DNA from: Halalkalibacter krulwichiae
Lineage (GTDB): Bacteria > Bacillota > Bacilli > Bacillales > Bacillaceae_D
Direction: 5' to 3'
Length of the DNA stretch: 64,000 nt
NCBI RefSeq assembly: GCF_002109385.1
Contig: NZ_CP020814.1
Location: forward strand, 3,309,501-3,373,500
In this document: positions 22,588 through 31,199 of the stretch, in pieces
Numbering within the stretch: position 1 is the first letter of the stretch
Layout: every line of letters starts with the position of its first letter
Made by a program: the position numbers and the translations under genes
The notes under the pieces: model-generated
Told to the model about the DNA's origin: nothing
The model's input: only the letters and a program-made list of their open reading frames with translations
Databases searched by the model: none

Positions 22588-22992
22588 ATGTTAAAAAAAT
22601 ACAGAAAATACGTTAAGGTTTCAAAAAGATTTCCATTTATTCATTTCAGCAAAAAAAACCGAGCATCCTTAGTCGTCGTGGAAGATCTTTGGACAAAATG
22701 CCAAACAGAAGCTGAGAAAATTCTCTACCTTCAGTTGCGTGAAAATATGTATTATCCTACTCCTCACTATTGGATTGAACATATTCGTGCCAATTTAGCA
22801 CTAGTACCTTATCGTCTAGCTTTAATTGAGCATAGACCAGGTATGAATGAGAAAAGGATCATTCGTCAATTAAAAAAGCGCCAATGGCGAGTTATCTTCT
22901 ACGAAAGTGACCAACTGCTTAACAACCACAACAAGTATGTCAATCTTATTTTACAGCAAGCACCAACAAAAAACGTCTCCACCTCATCATAA
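22588..22992 (+). CDS. Hypothetical protein, possibly a degenerate DUF559/Vsr-like nuclease fold
   Basis: A 134-residue basic protein that I do not firmly recognise. The middle resembles DUF559-type endonuclease-fold proteins: TEAEKILYLQLRE (40-52), ANLALVPYRLALIEH (68-82), then RIIRQLKKRQWRVIFYESDQL (90 on), here cited only by its core LKKRQWRVIFY. In that alignment the catalytic Asp of the fold falls on Asn69, and Glu81 is retained, so activity is doubtful. The ATG at 22588 has a weak GGGTG site. It runs opposite to its neighbours, between the ilvE control region and two tRNA genes, and ends in its own terminator. Confidence 0.65.
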   Translation: MLKKYRKYVKVSKRFPFIHFSKKNRASLVVVEDLWTKCQTEAEKILYLQLRENMYYPTPHYWIEHIRANLALVPYRLALIEHRPGMNEKRIIRQLKKRQWRVIFYESDQLLNNHNKYVNLILQQAPTKNVSTSS

Positions 22993-23013
22993 GGTGAAGA
23001 CGTTGCTTTTTTA
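22973..23013 (+). terminator. Terminator of the 22588 gene
   Basis: Arms acgtct-cacct and aggtg-agacgt (22973-23003) pair around the loop that contains the stop codon. A T-rich stretch (tgctttttta) follows. Confidence 0.75.
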
Positions 23014-23026
23014 TGTAATAATTAAA

Positions 23027-23103
<77 letters not shown>

Positions 23104-23108
23104 ATAAG

Positions 23109-23179
23109 AGCGGGTGATGAGAATCGAACTCACGACATCAGCTTGGAAGGCTGAGGTTTTACCACTAAACTACACCCGC
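23109..23179 (-). tRNA. tRNA-Gly (anticodon TCC)
   Basis: A 71-nt cloverleaf. Acceptor arms GCGGGTG/CACCCGC, the anticodon loop CTTCCAA and the T-loop GTTCGAATC are visible. The discriminator is T and CCA is not encoded. It lies five bases from tRNA-Arg, in the same direction and probably cotranscribed. Confidence 0.95.
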
Positions 23180-23340
23180 ATGAATATTATACTAATATCT
23201 CTTCAACAAGATTTATAATAACATAATCTCTTATTGATTTCAAACACTTTTTAACTTCGCAAAACATTTAATGTTTCAGCGACATTTATAAATGTATCAG
23301 AAGATCGTTTTTGGGTCAACCTTTTCCGGAAACTTTTTTA

Positions 23341-23384
23341 AAAAATCTCTAGGGAGATGATTAAATTCTAAAAATCCCCCTAGT
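23341..23384 (-). terminator. ysnB terminator
   Basis: The arms ctaggg and ccctag are separated by an A/T-rich loop and followed on the minus strand by AGATTTTTT, immediately after ysnB. Confidence 0.6.
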
Positions 23385-23389
23385 CTTTT

Positions 23390-23902
23390 TTATTTCCGCT
23401 TAAACGCCACTGTCAATTCAGGAATATTTTCGCCATGAGTATTAAAAAATGTTACCGAAATTTCTTTCTCATCATACTCACAAATACAATAAGTTCCTTG
23501 CGGGTGTTGACGAGGTAAACGAATGCTCCCAGGATTAATGTAGAGAACTTCATTTTCCATAAATGCCGTAGCAACATGCGAGTGCCCAAAACAAGTCACA
23601 TTCGCTTGATGCTCTTCCGCACGATAGCTTAGCGGCACATATGTCATTTTCACATTGTAATGATGACCATGTGCAACAAAAAAGGTGACTCCACCAACTG
23701 ACTCTATAAGTTCTTCTGGAAAGTCATCACCAAAATCACAATTACCTCTAACTACATTTACACCTTTCAGCGCTTCATCATTTTCTGATAGTTCTGAGTC
23801 TCCACAATGAAAAATAACATCAACTTGATTTCGGTGACGATCAATTATCGTTTTTAACTCGTGTGTCCAACCATGGCTATCGCTGATTATTAATGCTTTC
23901 AT
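23390..23902 (-). CDS. ysnB: YfcE/MJ0936-type metallophosphoesterase YsnB
   Basis: A 170-residue calcineurin-like phosphodiesterase of unknown physiological substrate. Metal-binding motifs run in order: SDSHG (8-12), FHCGDSE, VRGNCDFG, FVAHGHHYNVK, GHSHVA and NPGSIRLPR. Length matches the family. It is the distal gene of rph-rdgB-ysnB, 13 bp after rdgB. Family assignment is firm, biological role unknown. Confidence 0.92.
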   Translation of the reverse strand: MKALIISDSHGWTHELKTIIDRHRNQVDVIFHCGDSELSENDEALKGVNVVRGNCDFGDDFPEELIESVGGVTFFVAHGHHYNVKMTYVPLSYRAEEHQANVTCFGHSHVATAFMENEVLYINPGSIRLPRQHPQGTYCICEYDEKEISVTFFNTHGENIPELTVAFKRK

Positions 23903-23915
23903 TTTCTCACCTGCC

Positions 23916-24512
23916 CTAGCGCCACTCGTCTTTGTTATCTAATAAACGGTTTAAGGCATTGCCACGATGACTAATTTTATTTTTTTGTTCAGAGGACAAT
24001 TGGGCCATTGTTTTTTCAAAAGAAGGTACATAAAAGATCGGGTCATATCCAAAGCCGTTCGTTCCAACAGCTTCTAATGAGATCGTCCCTTCACAAACTC
24101 CTTCATAAAACTTTGTTGTCTCGTTTGGTTTCGCAACAGCCATTACACATACAAAACGTGCCGAGCGATCCTCAGCAGGTATATCAACCATTTCCTTTAA
24201 GACTTTATCCATATTCGCAACATCACTTTTTTCCTCACCTGCATATCTTGCTGAATAAACACCTGGTCGGCCGTTTAAAGCATCTATGACTAATCCAGAA
24301 TCATCAGCTATAACCATCTGATTCAAATAGTTAGCTAACGTTTCTGCTTTTTTTGCAGCATTCTCTGCAAACGTTTGTCCATCTTCATTAATCTCTGGTA
24401 ATTCCGGATAGTCGATTAATGACTTCACCTCAAAACCTTCCACCCCAAACATTTGTTCAAATTCGGCTAACTTCCCTTTGTTTTGTGTGGCGATTACCAA
24501 TTCTATTTTCAT
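23916..24512 (-). CDS. rdgB: XTP/dITP pyrophosphatase (RdgB/HAM1 family)
   Basis: A 198-residue house-cleaning enzyme that hydrolyses non-canonical purine nucleotides (XTP, ITP) and so prevents their entry into DNA. It shows [16 protein letters not shown] at the N-terminus, [24 protein letters not shown] at the active site (cited by [13 protein letters not shown]), and [13 protein letters not shown] with SHRGNAL at the C-terminus. It overlaps the rph stop by 4 bp, as in B. subtilis (rph-ysnA). Confidence 0.95.
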   Translation of the reverse strand: MKIELVIATQNKGKLAEFEQMFGVEGFEVKSLIDYPELPEINEDGQTFAENAAKKAETLANYLNQMVIADDSGLVIDALNGRPGVYSARYAGEEKSDVANMDKVLKEMVDIPAEDRSARFVCVMAVAKPNETTKFYEGVCEGTISLEAVGTNGFGYDPIFYVPSFEKTMAQLSSEQKNKISHRGNALNRLLDNKDEWR

Positions 24513-25270
24513 GCTTGCGCCCCTTCTTTTTTTCCTTGAATCCGTTCAGCTATTGATCCTAACGCCTTTTGTTGGATCGAAATTAACGAATCAATACCAC
24601 CCTCAGCTAAATCAAGTAATGCATTCAGTTGCGCTCGTGAAAAAGTCGCTTCTTCCCCCGTACCTTGAAGTTCAACAAATTGATGTTGACCTGTCATCAC
24701 AACATTCATATCTACTTCCGCAGCCGCATCTTCAAGATAACAAAGATCCAATAATTCTCCTTTTTCTGAGTCAACCCCTACTGAAACCGCTGCTAAATAG
24801 TCGTTAATAGGCCACTCTTTTATTTTGCCAGCCTTTAGTGCTTTCTCCATTGCTAATGTTAATGCGACAAAAGCTCCGGTTATAGCAGCTGTGCGAGTGC
24901 CCCCATCAGCTTGAATAACATCACAATCTATCCAAACCGTTTTCTCGCCTATTTTATCTAAATCGATAATTGTACGTAGCGCCCTTCCGATCAGTCTTTG
25001 GATTTCCATAGTCCGACCCGAAACTTTTCCCTTTGATGACTCACGAATGTTTCTTTGTTCCGTTGCCCTTGGAAGCATTGAATATTCAGCCGTTATCCAT
25101 CCTTTTCCTTGCCCTCTCAAAAAAGGCGGCACACGATCTTCTACTGTCGCCGCACAAATTACCTTCGTATCTCCCATAGAGATTAGCACAGATCCTTCAG
25201 GATGCTTTATATAATCAGTTTCAATTGTCACTTGTCTGAGTTCAGTAGCAACGCGTCCATCTACTCTCAT
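24509..25270 (-). CDS. rph: Ribonuclease PH
   Basis: A 253-residue phosphate-dependent 3'-5' exoribonuclease that trims tRNA 3' ends. It begins [18 protein letters not shown]. It carries [19 protein letters not shown], the [13 protein letters not shown] helix, and the [18 protein letters not shown] phosphate-site stretch. An RNase PH upstream of two flanking tRNA genes is the usual order. Transcription may start at 25352-25381 and pass a hairpin before reaching the gene. Confidence 0.96.
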   Translation of the reverse strand: MRVDGRVATELRQVTIETDYIKHPEGSVLISMGDTKVICAATVEDRVPPFLRGQGKGWITAEYSMLPRATEQRNIRESSKGKVSGRTMEIQRLIGRALRTIIDLDKIGEKTVWIDCDVIQADGGTRTAAITGAFVALTLAMEKALKAGKIKEWPINDYLAAVSVGVDSEKGELLDLCYLEDAAAEVDMNVVMTGQHQFVELQGTGEEATFSRAQLNALLDLAEGGIDSLISIQQKALGSIAERIQGKKEGAQA

Positions 25271-25302
25271 TTAAATCCCCTTAATTACTTCTTTATGTAA
25301 GA

Positions 25303-25339
25303 GTAAAAAGGAGGAAGCTTTTATGCTCCTCCTTTTTAC
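25303..25339 (-). terminator. Hairpin between gerM and rph (gerM terminator or rph attenuator)
   Basis: Stem gtaaaaaggagga(a)gc / gc(t)cctcctttttac with an 8-nt loop, U-rich on the minus strand. It lies about 50 bp after gerM, but downstream of a good promoter at 25352-25381. Confidence 0.7.
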
Positions 25340-25351
25340 AGCGATATAATT

Positions 25352-25381
25352 AGTATAAAGAATTATAAGTCTACAGTCCAA
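25352..25381 (-). promoter_or_regulatory. Candidate sigma-A promoter for rph
   Basis: On the minus strand TTGGAC (25376-25381), 18 bp, TATACT (25352-25357). The predicted start of transcription falls just before the 25303-25339 hairpin. Confidence 0.6.
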
Positions 25382-25389
25382 TTTAGTGA

Positions 25390-26466
25390 TTAAAATTCTC
25401 CAGTATTAACAAGTTCTGGTCTTGAAACAGGCTCAGCTTGTTCCCCAGATTCAGTTAGAACATCCGCCTCTCCATTCACTTCAATCGCAATCTTCTCAAT
25501 CCCCTCTTGTTCCGTCAGTGTCAAAGCTAACATATCTAATGCTTCTTGAGACACAGCCGTCGCCTGAAGTTGCGTTAAGATTGATTCATTGAAATTCAAA
25601 GTGACAAGACCATTTTCATATTTCGGCTCTTCTAGGAGCGCAACCCCTTGTCTAAAGTCTGTTAGCAGTTCCGATTGGTGAGATGGACCTTTTAGCAATT
25701 CATTAACGGCTACTGTTAGAGCCTCTTCACCAAGAGGAACACGGCGAGTAACTGGAACATAGTACGTGTTGTCCCCATTTTCAGCGAGGAAGTAAAGGGT
25801 AACTCCTTTACTGTTTACAACATCGGTAATGTCGCCTGTTTCAATATTAATCCCGTCAGCTCTACTAACCCCTTCTCCAATCGGAGTTCCACCTACAGGC
25901 ATCATATCTTGTTTATGTCCATTAATACGAATTTGTACACTATCGACATTCTCAAATTGTGTCAGCGTAAACGTGATCGCTTCTAATATTTGTTTCTCTT
26001 GATTAGGATCATAGTTTTTAAACTCATTCGAGAAATCAGCTACAGCAATACCATCTTCTTTTAAATCAACACTAATTTCTGTCCCTGCAGGCAACACTGC
26101 ACGGAAACCGTTTGGAAGCATCTCTGTAACAGGTCCACCTTCTACTAAATATTCTAGTGATTGCTGTAGAACACTTTGTGTTCTAGGCAACTCTAACGTC
26201 TGTGGAACGACTAGTCCATTTGAATCAATTAAGTATAACTCACGCTTTGTTGATTCTTCTACAGCCTCTTCTCCCTCTGACGATTCAACATCTTCTCCTT
26301 CTTCTACATCCTCATCCAACTCCAAAGATTCACTTTCTTCAAGATAATTCGTCGGTGGTGTATCCATCTCATTCGTCGCCTCATTCGACCCAAACGAACA
26401 AGCTGTCATCGTTAATACTGTAGCCATTGCAAGAACGGGAACACCTTTTCGGAATACTTTACGCAT
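25390..26466 (-). CDS. gerM: Spore-germination lipoprotein GerM
   Basis: A 358-residue exported lipoprotein needed for sporulation and germination. The signal peptide ends in a lipobox-like MTACS (Cys at about 23). An acidic linker rich in Glu and Ser (about 40-75) follows. Two GerMN repeat domains come next (about 75-205 and 220-345), each with a hydrophobic core ending in an xxVxIxxNG strand (VQIRINGHK and IAIEVNGE). The ATG has TAGGAGGG upstream. It follows racE across a 470-bp repeat-rich gap. Confidence 0.93.
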   Translation of the reverse strand: MRKVFRKGVPVLAMATVLTMTACSFGSNEATNEMDTPPTNYLEESESLELDEDVEEGEDVESSEGEEAVEESTKRELYLIDSNGLVVPQTLELPRTQSVLQQSLEYLVEGGPVTEMLPNGFRAVLPAGTEISVDLKEDGIAVADFSNEFKNYDPNQEKQILEAITFTLTQFENVDSVQIRINGHKQDMMPVGGTPIGEGVSRADGINIETGDITDVVNSKGVTLYFLAENGDNTYYVPVTRRVPLGEEALTVAVNELLKGPSHQSELLTDFRQGVALLEEPKYENGLVTLNFNESILTQLQATAVSQEALDMLALTLTEQEGIEKIAIEVNGEADVLTESGEQAEPVSRPELVNTGEF

Positions 26467-26533
26467 TGTTTTCCCTCCTAAGATAGTTTGTACTACATGT
26501 ATACGAGCTATCTTAAAGATTAGACCACCTTTT

Positions 26534-26580
26534 TAGATTTTTTCTTGAAAGGCCGCTCTTGTCTTTCAAGAAAAAATCTA
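26534..26580. repeat. 18-bp inverted repeat at the gerM-proximal end of the repeat array
   Basis: Arms 26534-26551 and 26563-26580 pair perfectly over 18 bp (tagattttttcttgaaag). The right arm is also the beginning of repeat copy 1, since ctttcaag...atctac recurs in changed form at the later copies. Confidence 0.75.
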
Positions 26581-26867
26581 CGCAATGAGCGAAGCCGATG
26601 CCTTCTTTTAAGTAAATTAGGAGTGCCCTTCTCCTAATTTACGCGCATCGTGCGGAGCCATTGCCTTCTTCGATTAACCCCCATCTCACCTTTCAGACAA
26701 TATCTACACACCGAGCGAAGCCGATGCCTTCTTTTAAGTAAATTAGGAGAGCCCTTCTCCTAATTTACGCGCATCGTGCGGAGCCATTGCCTTCTTCGAT
26801 TAACCAACATCTCATCTTTCAAATAATATCTACACACCGAGCGAAGCCGATGCCTTCTTCGATTAAG
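26576..26867. repeat. 126-bp tandem repeat array (2.3 copies)
   Basis: Units at 26576-26701 and 26702-26827 are each 126 bp and differ at about nine positions. A third unit from 26828 lacks the central 80-odd bases, as if two GCCTTCTT direct repeats had recombined. Each full unit holds an inner 11-bp hairpin (taaattaggag / ctcctaattta) inside outer arms GCCGATGC...GCATCGTGCGG. There is no plausible reading frame. The array fills the space between the racE terminator and the gerM control region. Confidence 0.9.
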
Positions 26868-26894
26868 CTAACACCCATCCAATAAAAGAATATA

Positions 26895-26938
26895 CAAAAA
26901 AAGCTCAGATCATAGACTTCCATCCATAATCTGGGCTA
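26895..26938 (-). terminator. racE terminator
   Basis: The imperfect stem AGCCCAGATTATGG / CTATGATCTGAGCT is followed on the minus strand by seven U, directly after the racE stop. Confidence 0.8.
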
Positions 26939-27751
26939 TCATATCGTATTACGTTCTAACGCAATCGTTTCTACATGTTCTACTTCAATCTCTAGCCAAG
27001 CATCAGCCAATGTTTTAAAACGCGCGGCATCACCCGTTGTAAAAAATCGATGACGAGGCTTTCTCTCATCTGTATACAGCAAGTTTTTATGGTATAAAAG
27101 ACTACTTACCTCGCGAGCTGTTTCATCACCGGAAGAAATGATCTCTATCGAAGGACCAACTCTTTTGGAAATAACATCTTTCAGTAAAGGATAATGTGTA
27201 CAACCTAAAATAAGGGTATCATATCCAATGCCATCTAACGGTTTTAATACTCGATCAACCGTTCCTTGCGCCTCTTCTCCAGTAAAAAGTCCGTTCTCCA
27301 CTAATGGAACGAATGGAGGGCAGGCTAAACTTGTCACTTTAACATCACTTTTAATGCTCTTTAATGCTTTTTCATACGCTTTGCTATCTATCGTTCCTGT
27401 TGTTCCTATAATCGCAACATGGTCTCTTTTCGTAACTTTAAGAGCACTAATGGCACCAGGATGGACAACTCCCACGACAGGAATCGCTAACTCTTTTTTT
27501 ACTTCTTCTAGAACAACTGCTGTAGCCGTGTTACAAGCAATTACAAGCATTTTCATGTTCTCATCAAGTAAATAATCAATCATTTCCCAAGTAAACTTTC
27601 TAACTTCCTCAGCAGAACGCGGACCATATGGACAACGCGCAGAATCTCCAATATAAACAATTTCCTCTTTCGGCAATTGTCTCATAATTTCCTTCGCTAC
27701 TGTTAGTCCACCTAATCCGGAATCAATAACTCCAATCGGTCTATCCAACAC
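26939..27751 (-). CDS. racE: Glutamate racemase RacE/MurI
   Basis: A 270-residue cofactor-independent racemase providing D-glutamate for peptidoglycan. It has [17 protein letters not shown] with the catalytic-site Asp and Ser, [10 protein letters not shown] with the first catalytic Cys (about 74), and [11 protein letters not shown] with the second catalytic Cys (about 185). The start is ATG-led [12 protein letters not shown]. It is downstream of ysmB (31-bp gap) as in B. subtilis. Confidence 0.96.
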   Translation of the reverse strand: MLDRPIGVIDSGLGGLTVAKEIMRQLPKEEIVYIGDSARCPYGPRSAEEVRKFTWEMIDYLLDENMKMLVIACNTATAVVLEEVKKELAIPVVGVVHPGAISALKVTKRDHVAIIGTTGTIDSKAYEKALKSIKSDVKVTSLACPPFVPLVENGLFTGEEAQGTVDRVLKPLDGIGYDTLILGCTHYPLLKDVISKRVGPSIEIISSGDETAREVSSLLYHKNLLYTDERKPRHRFFTTGDAARFKTLADAWLEIEVEHVETIALERNTI

Positions 27752-27781
27752 TTACCCCTCAATTTCTATTACTCTAATCTA

Positions 27782-28222
27782 TTAATTTACACGCGTTGCT
27801 TTCATTTCCTCATGAAGGACATGTAAACTTTTCTCAAGAAAATCTACTTCATCTGAAGAAAAGTTCTGTAATATATTCTCTAAATAGTCTTGACGTTCCT
27901 TAATTACTTCTTCAATGATCGTCTGACCTTTTTCTAAAAGGTGTATACGAACAACACGTCGGTCATTCTTATCTTTTACTCTTTCAACAAGCTCATTTTT
28001 TTCCATTCTATCTACTAGGTCTGTCGTCGTGCTGCATGCTAAGTACATCTTTGTAGATAATTCACCGATCGTCATATCACCATATTCATTCAGCCATTGC
28101 AATGCTACAAACTGTGGTGGAGTTATCGGAAATTGCGTCAGGATTTCTCGGCCCTTTTGCTTAACCATTTCAGCCACTCGTCTTAATGAACGTTCAATTT
28201 GCTCTATTTGGCGATGATCCAC
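27782..28222 (-). CDS. ysmB: MarR-family transcriptional regulator YsmB
   Basis: A 146-residue winged-helix regulator. The MarR DNA-binding region contains MTIGELSTKMYLACSTTTDL (recognition helix) and the wing KNDRRVVRIHLLEKG. The start is the GTG at 28220-28222 (VDHRQIEQIERSLRR) with a perfect AAGGAGG eight bases upstream, so the longer frame is rejected. It sits immediately above racE. Ligand and targets are not evident. Confidence 0.9.
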   Translation of the reverse strand: MDHRQIEQIERSLRRVAEMVKQKGREILTQFPITPPQFVALQWLNEYGDMTIGELSTKMYLACSTTTDLVDRMEKNELVERVKDKNDRRVVRIHLLEKGQTIIEEVIKERQDYLENILQNFSSDEVDFLEKSLHVLHEEMKATRVN

Positions 28223-28332
28223 TTTACGCACCTCCTTGACACATATACTGTCTATTTTCATTATTGTCGCTTGTTTCTAAATGAAAAGCAAGCAAAGAAT
28301 GTGACAATTTCAGCACCTTTACAATCACTTAA

Positions 28333-28374
28333 AAAAGTTGGCTTTATGATTAAGCAATCATAAAGCCAACTTTT
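28333..28374 (-). terminator. ptsI terminator
   Basis: A perfect 19-bp stem (28333-28351 with 28356-28374), a 4-nt loop and U-rich 3' end, two bases after the ptsI stop on the minus strand. Confidence 0.9.
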
Positions 28375-28376
28375 CA

Positions 28377-30095
28377 TTACTCATTCATAAATGTTGCTCT
28401 AACACGCTGTTCAACTTCATCAGCCGTGTCTAAGTAGAGCATATCATTTGCAAAAACAGCTAATTCTTCTTTTGAAAGAGAAAGCAATTGACTGCGAGCA
28501 GGTAAAATTGAAGTAGCACTCATACTAAACTCGTCTAATCCCAGACCTAATAAAAGTGGGATCGCTACCTCATCTCCAGCCATTTCACCACACATCCCTG
28601 CCCATTTGCCTTCCTTATGGGCAGCATCTACTACCATTTTAACTAGACGTAAGATTGCTGGGTGATACGGTTGGTATAAATAAGATACACGCTCGTTCAT
28701 TCTGTCAGCAGCCATCGTATATTGAATTAAATCATTTGTTCCAATGCTAAAGAAATCAACTTCTTTAGCGAATAAGTCCGCAGCAACAGCTGTCGAAGGA
28801 ATTTCAACCATCATTCCGATTTCAATTTCATCTGAAACGGTAACACCAGAATCCACAAGCTTGCTCTTTTCTTCTAAAAGAATTGCTTTTGCTTGACGGA
28901 ATTCATCAAGTGTTGCAATCATCGGGAACATGATTTTAAGATTTCCATATGCACTTGCACGTAATAAAGCACGTAACTGCGTGCGGAAAATCTCTTGTTC
29001 CTCTAAACATAATCTAATTGCGCGGAATCCAAGAAATGGATTCATCTCTTTCGGTAAATCTAAATATGGTAATTCTTTATCTCCACCAATATCTAGTGTA
29101 CGAATAACTACCGGCTTGCCTTCCATACGTTCAACTACTTCTTTATAAGCGTCAAACTGCTCATCTTCTGTAGGAAGTTCTGTTCTACCCATATAAAGAA
29201 ATTCTGTACGATAAAGTCCAATGCCTTCAGCGCCATTATTAATTACACCTTCAAGATCCTTTGGTGTACCAATGTTTGCAGCAAGCTCAACATGCTGACC
29301 ATCTTTCGTCGTCGTTTGCTCTCCGACAAGCTTTGCCCACTCAGCTTTTTGCTTCATAAAATCATCACGCTTCTTTGTATACGTAACAATTTCATCTTCT
29401 GTAGGTTCAACGATTACGGTTCCATCTAAACCATCAACAATGACAGTCATACCCGTTTTGATTTTAGCAGTGACCTCTTTTGCTCCTACTACTGCCGGAA
29501 TTTCTAACGATCTTGACATGATCGCCGAATGAGATGTGCGCCCACCAATATCGGTTGCAAACCCTTTGATAAAAACAGGGTTTAATTGCGCCGTGTCAGA
29601 TGGCGTTAAATCTTCCGCAATAATAACCGTCTCTTCAGAGATCGTTGCTAGCGACTGTACTTCAATGTCTAGTAAGTGACCAAGCACACGCTTTGATACG
29701 TCACGAATATCGGCTGCACGTTCTTTCATATATTCATTATCCATGTTTTCAAACATCGTAATAAACATAGAAGAAACTTCATTCATTGCATATTCGGCAT
29801 TTTGCTTATCGTCTGTGATTTTAGCTTTCACAGCATCAACTAACTCCGGATCGCTTAGAACGAGTAAATGGGCAGCAAAGATCTCTGCCTTATCAGGTCC
29901 TAATTCTTTTTCTGTTTTGTCTTTAATAACAGAAAGTTCTTCTTTTGATTTCGTTAATGCATCATCAAGACGTTGTACTTCTGTTGCCGGATCTTGAATT
30001 TCTTTTAATTCAATTGTCATATCCGGCTCTTCATGTACAAAGGCCTTTGCAATCGCTACACCAGAAGAAGCAGCGATACCAGTAAGTTTAAGCAT
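28377..30095 (-). CDS. ptsI: Phosphoenolpyruvate-protein phosphotransferase (PTS enzyme I)
   Basis: A 572-residue cytosolic enzyme that autophosphorylates from PEP and passes the phosphate to HPr. The phosphohistidine site is [19 protein letters not shown] (His about 191). The PEP-binding TIM barrel has [15 protein letters not shown] and [18 protein letters not shown] with the catalytic-loop [10 protein letters not shown]. It overlaps the ptsH stop by one base. B. subtilis keeps ptsHI next to ptsG; here they sit among racE, ysmB and gerE. Confidence 0.97.
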   Translation of the reverse strand: MLKLTGIAASSGVAIAKAFVHEEPDMTIELKEIQDPATEVQRLDDALTKSKEELSVIKDKTEKELGPDKAEIFAAHLLVLSDPELVDAVKAKITDDKQNAEYAMNEVSSMFITMFENMDNEYMKERAADIRDVSKRVLGHLLDIEVQSLATISEETVIIAEDLTPSDTAQLNPVFIKGFATDIGGRTSHSAIMSRSLEIPAVVGAKEVTAKIKTGMTVIVDGLDGTVIVEPTEDEIVTYTKKRDDFMKQKAEWAKLVGEQTTTKDGQHVELAANIGTPKDLEGVINNGAEGIGLYRTEFLYMGRTELPTEDEQFDAYKEVVERMEGKPVVIRTLDIGGDKELPYLDLPKEMNPFLGFRAIRLCLEEQEIFRTQLRALLRASAYGNLKIMFPMIATLDEFRQAKAILLEEKSKLVDSGVTVSDEIEIGMMVEIPSTAVAADLFAKEVDFFSIGTNDLIQYTMAADRMNERVSYLYQPYHPAILRLVKMVVDAAHKEGKWAGMCGEMAGDEVAIPLLLGLGLDEFSMSATSILPARSQLLSLSKEELAVFANDMLYLDTADEVEQRVRATFMNE

Positions 30096-30358
30096 TATTC
30101 TCCTAATCCTTCCTTAATAACATCTTCAATTGCTTGTAACGCGTCATCTGCATCTGATCCTTCAGCTTTTACCGTTACTTCTGCACCTTTACCTACTCCT
30201 AAAGACATTACACCCATAATTGACTTTAAGTTTACAGACTTACCATTGTACTCAAGAGTAATATCAGAAGAGAATTGACCTGCCTTGTTTACTAATTGAG
30301 TTGCTGGACGTGCGTGGATACCAGTATCTGCTGTAATTTTGAACGTTTTTTCTGCCAT
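30095..30358 (-). CDS. ptsH: Phosphocarrier protein HPr
   Basis: An 87-residue PTS phosphocarrier. His15 in TGIHARPA accepts phosphate from enzyme I. Ser46 in [12 protein letters not shown] is the HPr-kinase site that makes HPr-Ser-P, the CcpA corepressor. Both are intact, so this protein can serve in sugar uptake and in carbon-catabolite control of the cre sites noted in this window. A leader of about 250 nt precedes it. Confidence 0.97.
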   Translation of the reverse strand: MAEKTFKITADTGIHARPATQLVNKAGQFSSDITLEYNGKSVNLKSIMGVMSLGVGKGAEVTVKAEGSDADDALQAIEDVIKEGLGE

Positions 30359-30610
30359 TGTAAATCTACCTCTTTCTTTATTTTAAATATTTTACTTACC
30401 ATTTTCTTCGCACTACACTTGTATCTAGACATAAATACACCAAAGAGGCACAAGTAAAGAGATGTATACGAAGAACAAACAGGTTGTACTTATAGAGTAC
30501 CCTATCTTCCTTCCATATACACTTCAATCCTTATGCCTGATCGTATCAGTAACACGTATTTCAGTGTAAATACATATTATATTTTAGAGTGTAGTGACTA
30601 TGTGTAAATT
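30359..30610 (-). other. Long ptsH leader
   Basis: About 250 nt lie between the probable ptsH transcription start and its ATG. I see no RAT antiterminator element, clear terminator or riboswitch core here. It is A/T-rich. Confidence 0.4.
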
Positions 30611-30617
30611 CAAGAAC

Positions 30618-30647
30618 AGTATAGCATAACAAAAAATATATTTTCAA
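30618..30647 (-). promoter_or_regulatory. Candidate ptsH promoter
   Basis: On the minus strand TTGAAA (30642-30647), 18 bp ending in an extended TGC, then TATACT (30618-30623). Confidence 0.65.
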
Positions 30648-30734
30648 TAGATATGCATAGAAATTATTTCATTTATGCTCTTTTTTATTATAGATTTATG
30701 TATTTAACCATTTTCATTTTATTTTCAAGAATAC

Positions 30735-30765
30735 TACACGCAGGCTGCTATTAGCACATATACTA
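30735..30765 (+). promoter_or_regulatory. Candidate sigma-K promoter for gerE
   Basis: CATATACTA (30757-30765) fits the sigma-K -10 consensus CATANNNTA exactly, with ACAC in the -35 position 17 bp upstream. gerE is a sigma-K target in B. subtilis. Confidence 0.6.
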
Positions 30766-30841
30766 TCGAGACTAAAACCCTTCATTTTCTGGGAATCATC
30801 CCAACATTCGCTCTCAGCCCGAGCAAGAAGGAGTGAACTCA

Positions 30842-31066
30842 TTGAAAGGAGCAGAATTCGGACCTAAACCCTTACTTACAAAAAGGGAACGCGAAGTATT
30901 TGAACTTCTTGTCCAAGACATGACAACGCGCGAAATCGCTCAAGAACTTTTTATAAGTGAGAAAACCGTACGAAATCACATCTCAAATACGATGCAGAAG
31001 CTGGGGGTAAAGGGGCGCTCTCAAGCGGTTATCGAATTGATACGACTAGGAGAACTTGAAATCTAG
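30842..31066 (+). CDS. gerE: Spore-coat transcription factor GerE
   Basis: A 74-residue LuxR-type DNA-binding protein made only of the helix-turn-helix domain; it controls late coat genes in the mother cell. Its core LTKREREVFELLVQD and FISEKTVRNHISN is nearly the B. subtilis sequence, and the length is the same (74). The start is TTG at 30842 with AAGGAG eight bases upstream. The GTG at 30833 overlaps that site and is rejected. It is transcribed opposite to its neighbours. Confidence 0.95.
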   Translation: MKGAEFGPKPLLTKREREVFELLVQDMTTREIAQELFISEKTVRNHISNTMQKLGVKGRSQAVIELIRLGELEI

Positions 31067-31126
31067 CCTAGCTAAAAATCAAGTGTTAAATCATACTTTT
31101 ATTCACATTGTTTTAGTCGTCTTTTA

Positions 31127-31159
31127 GAGTGGAGGGCTTATATTTTAGCCCTCCTACTC
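31127..31159. terminator. Hairpin between gerE and ysmA
   Basis: The stem gagtggagggct / agccctcctactc has one bulge. It has no U tract on either side, so it is at best a weak shared terminator of the converging genes. Confidence 0.45.
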
Positions 31160-31199
31160 TCATTGCAGAAATTTCATAGGCTAAGTTGATGTTTATTTT

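Noticed and set aside
26576..26867. CRISPR array
   Set aside because: The repeats are 126 bp head-to-tail with no unique spacers and no cas genes nearby.
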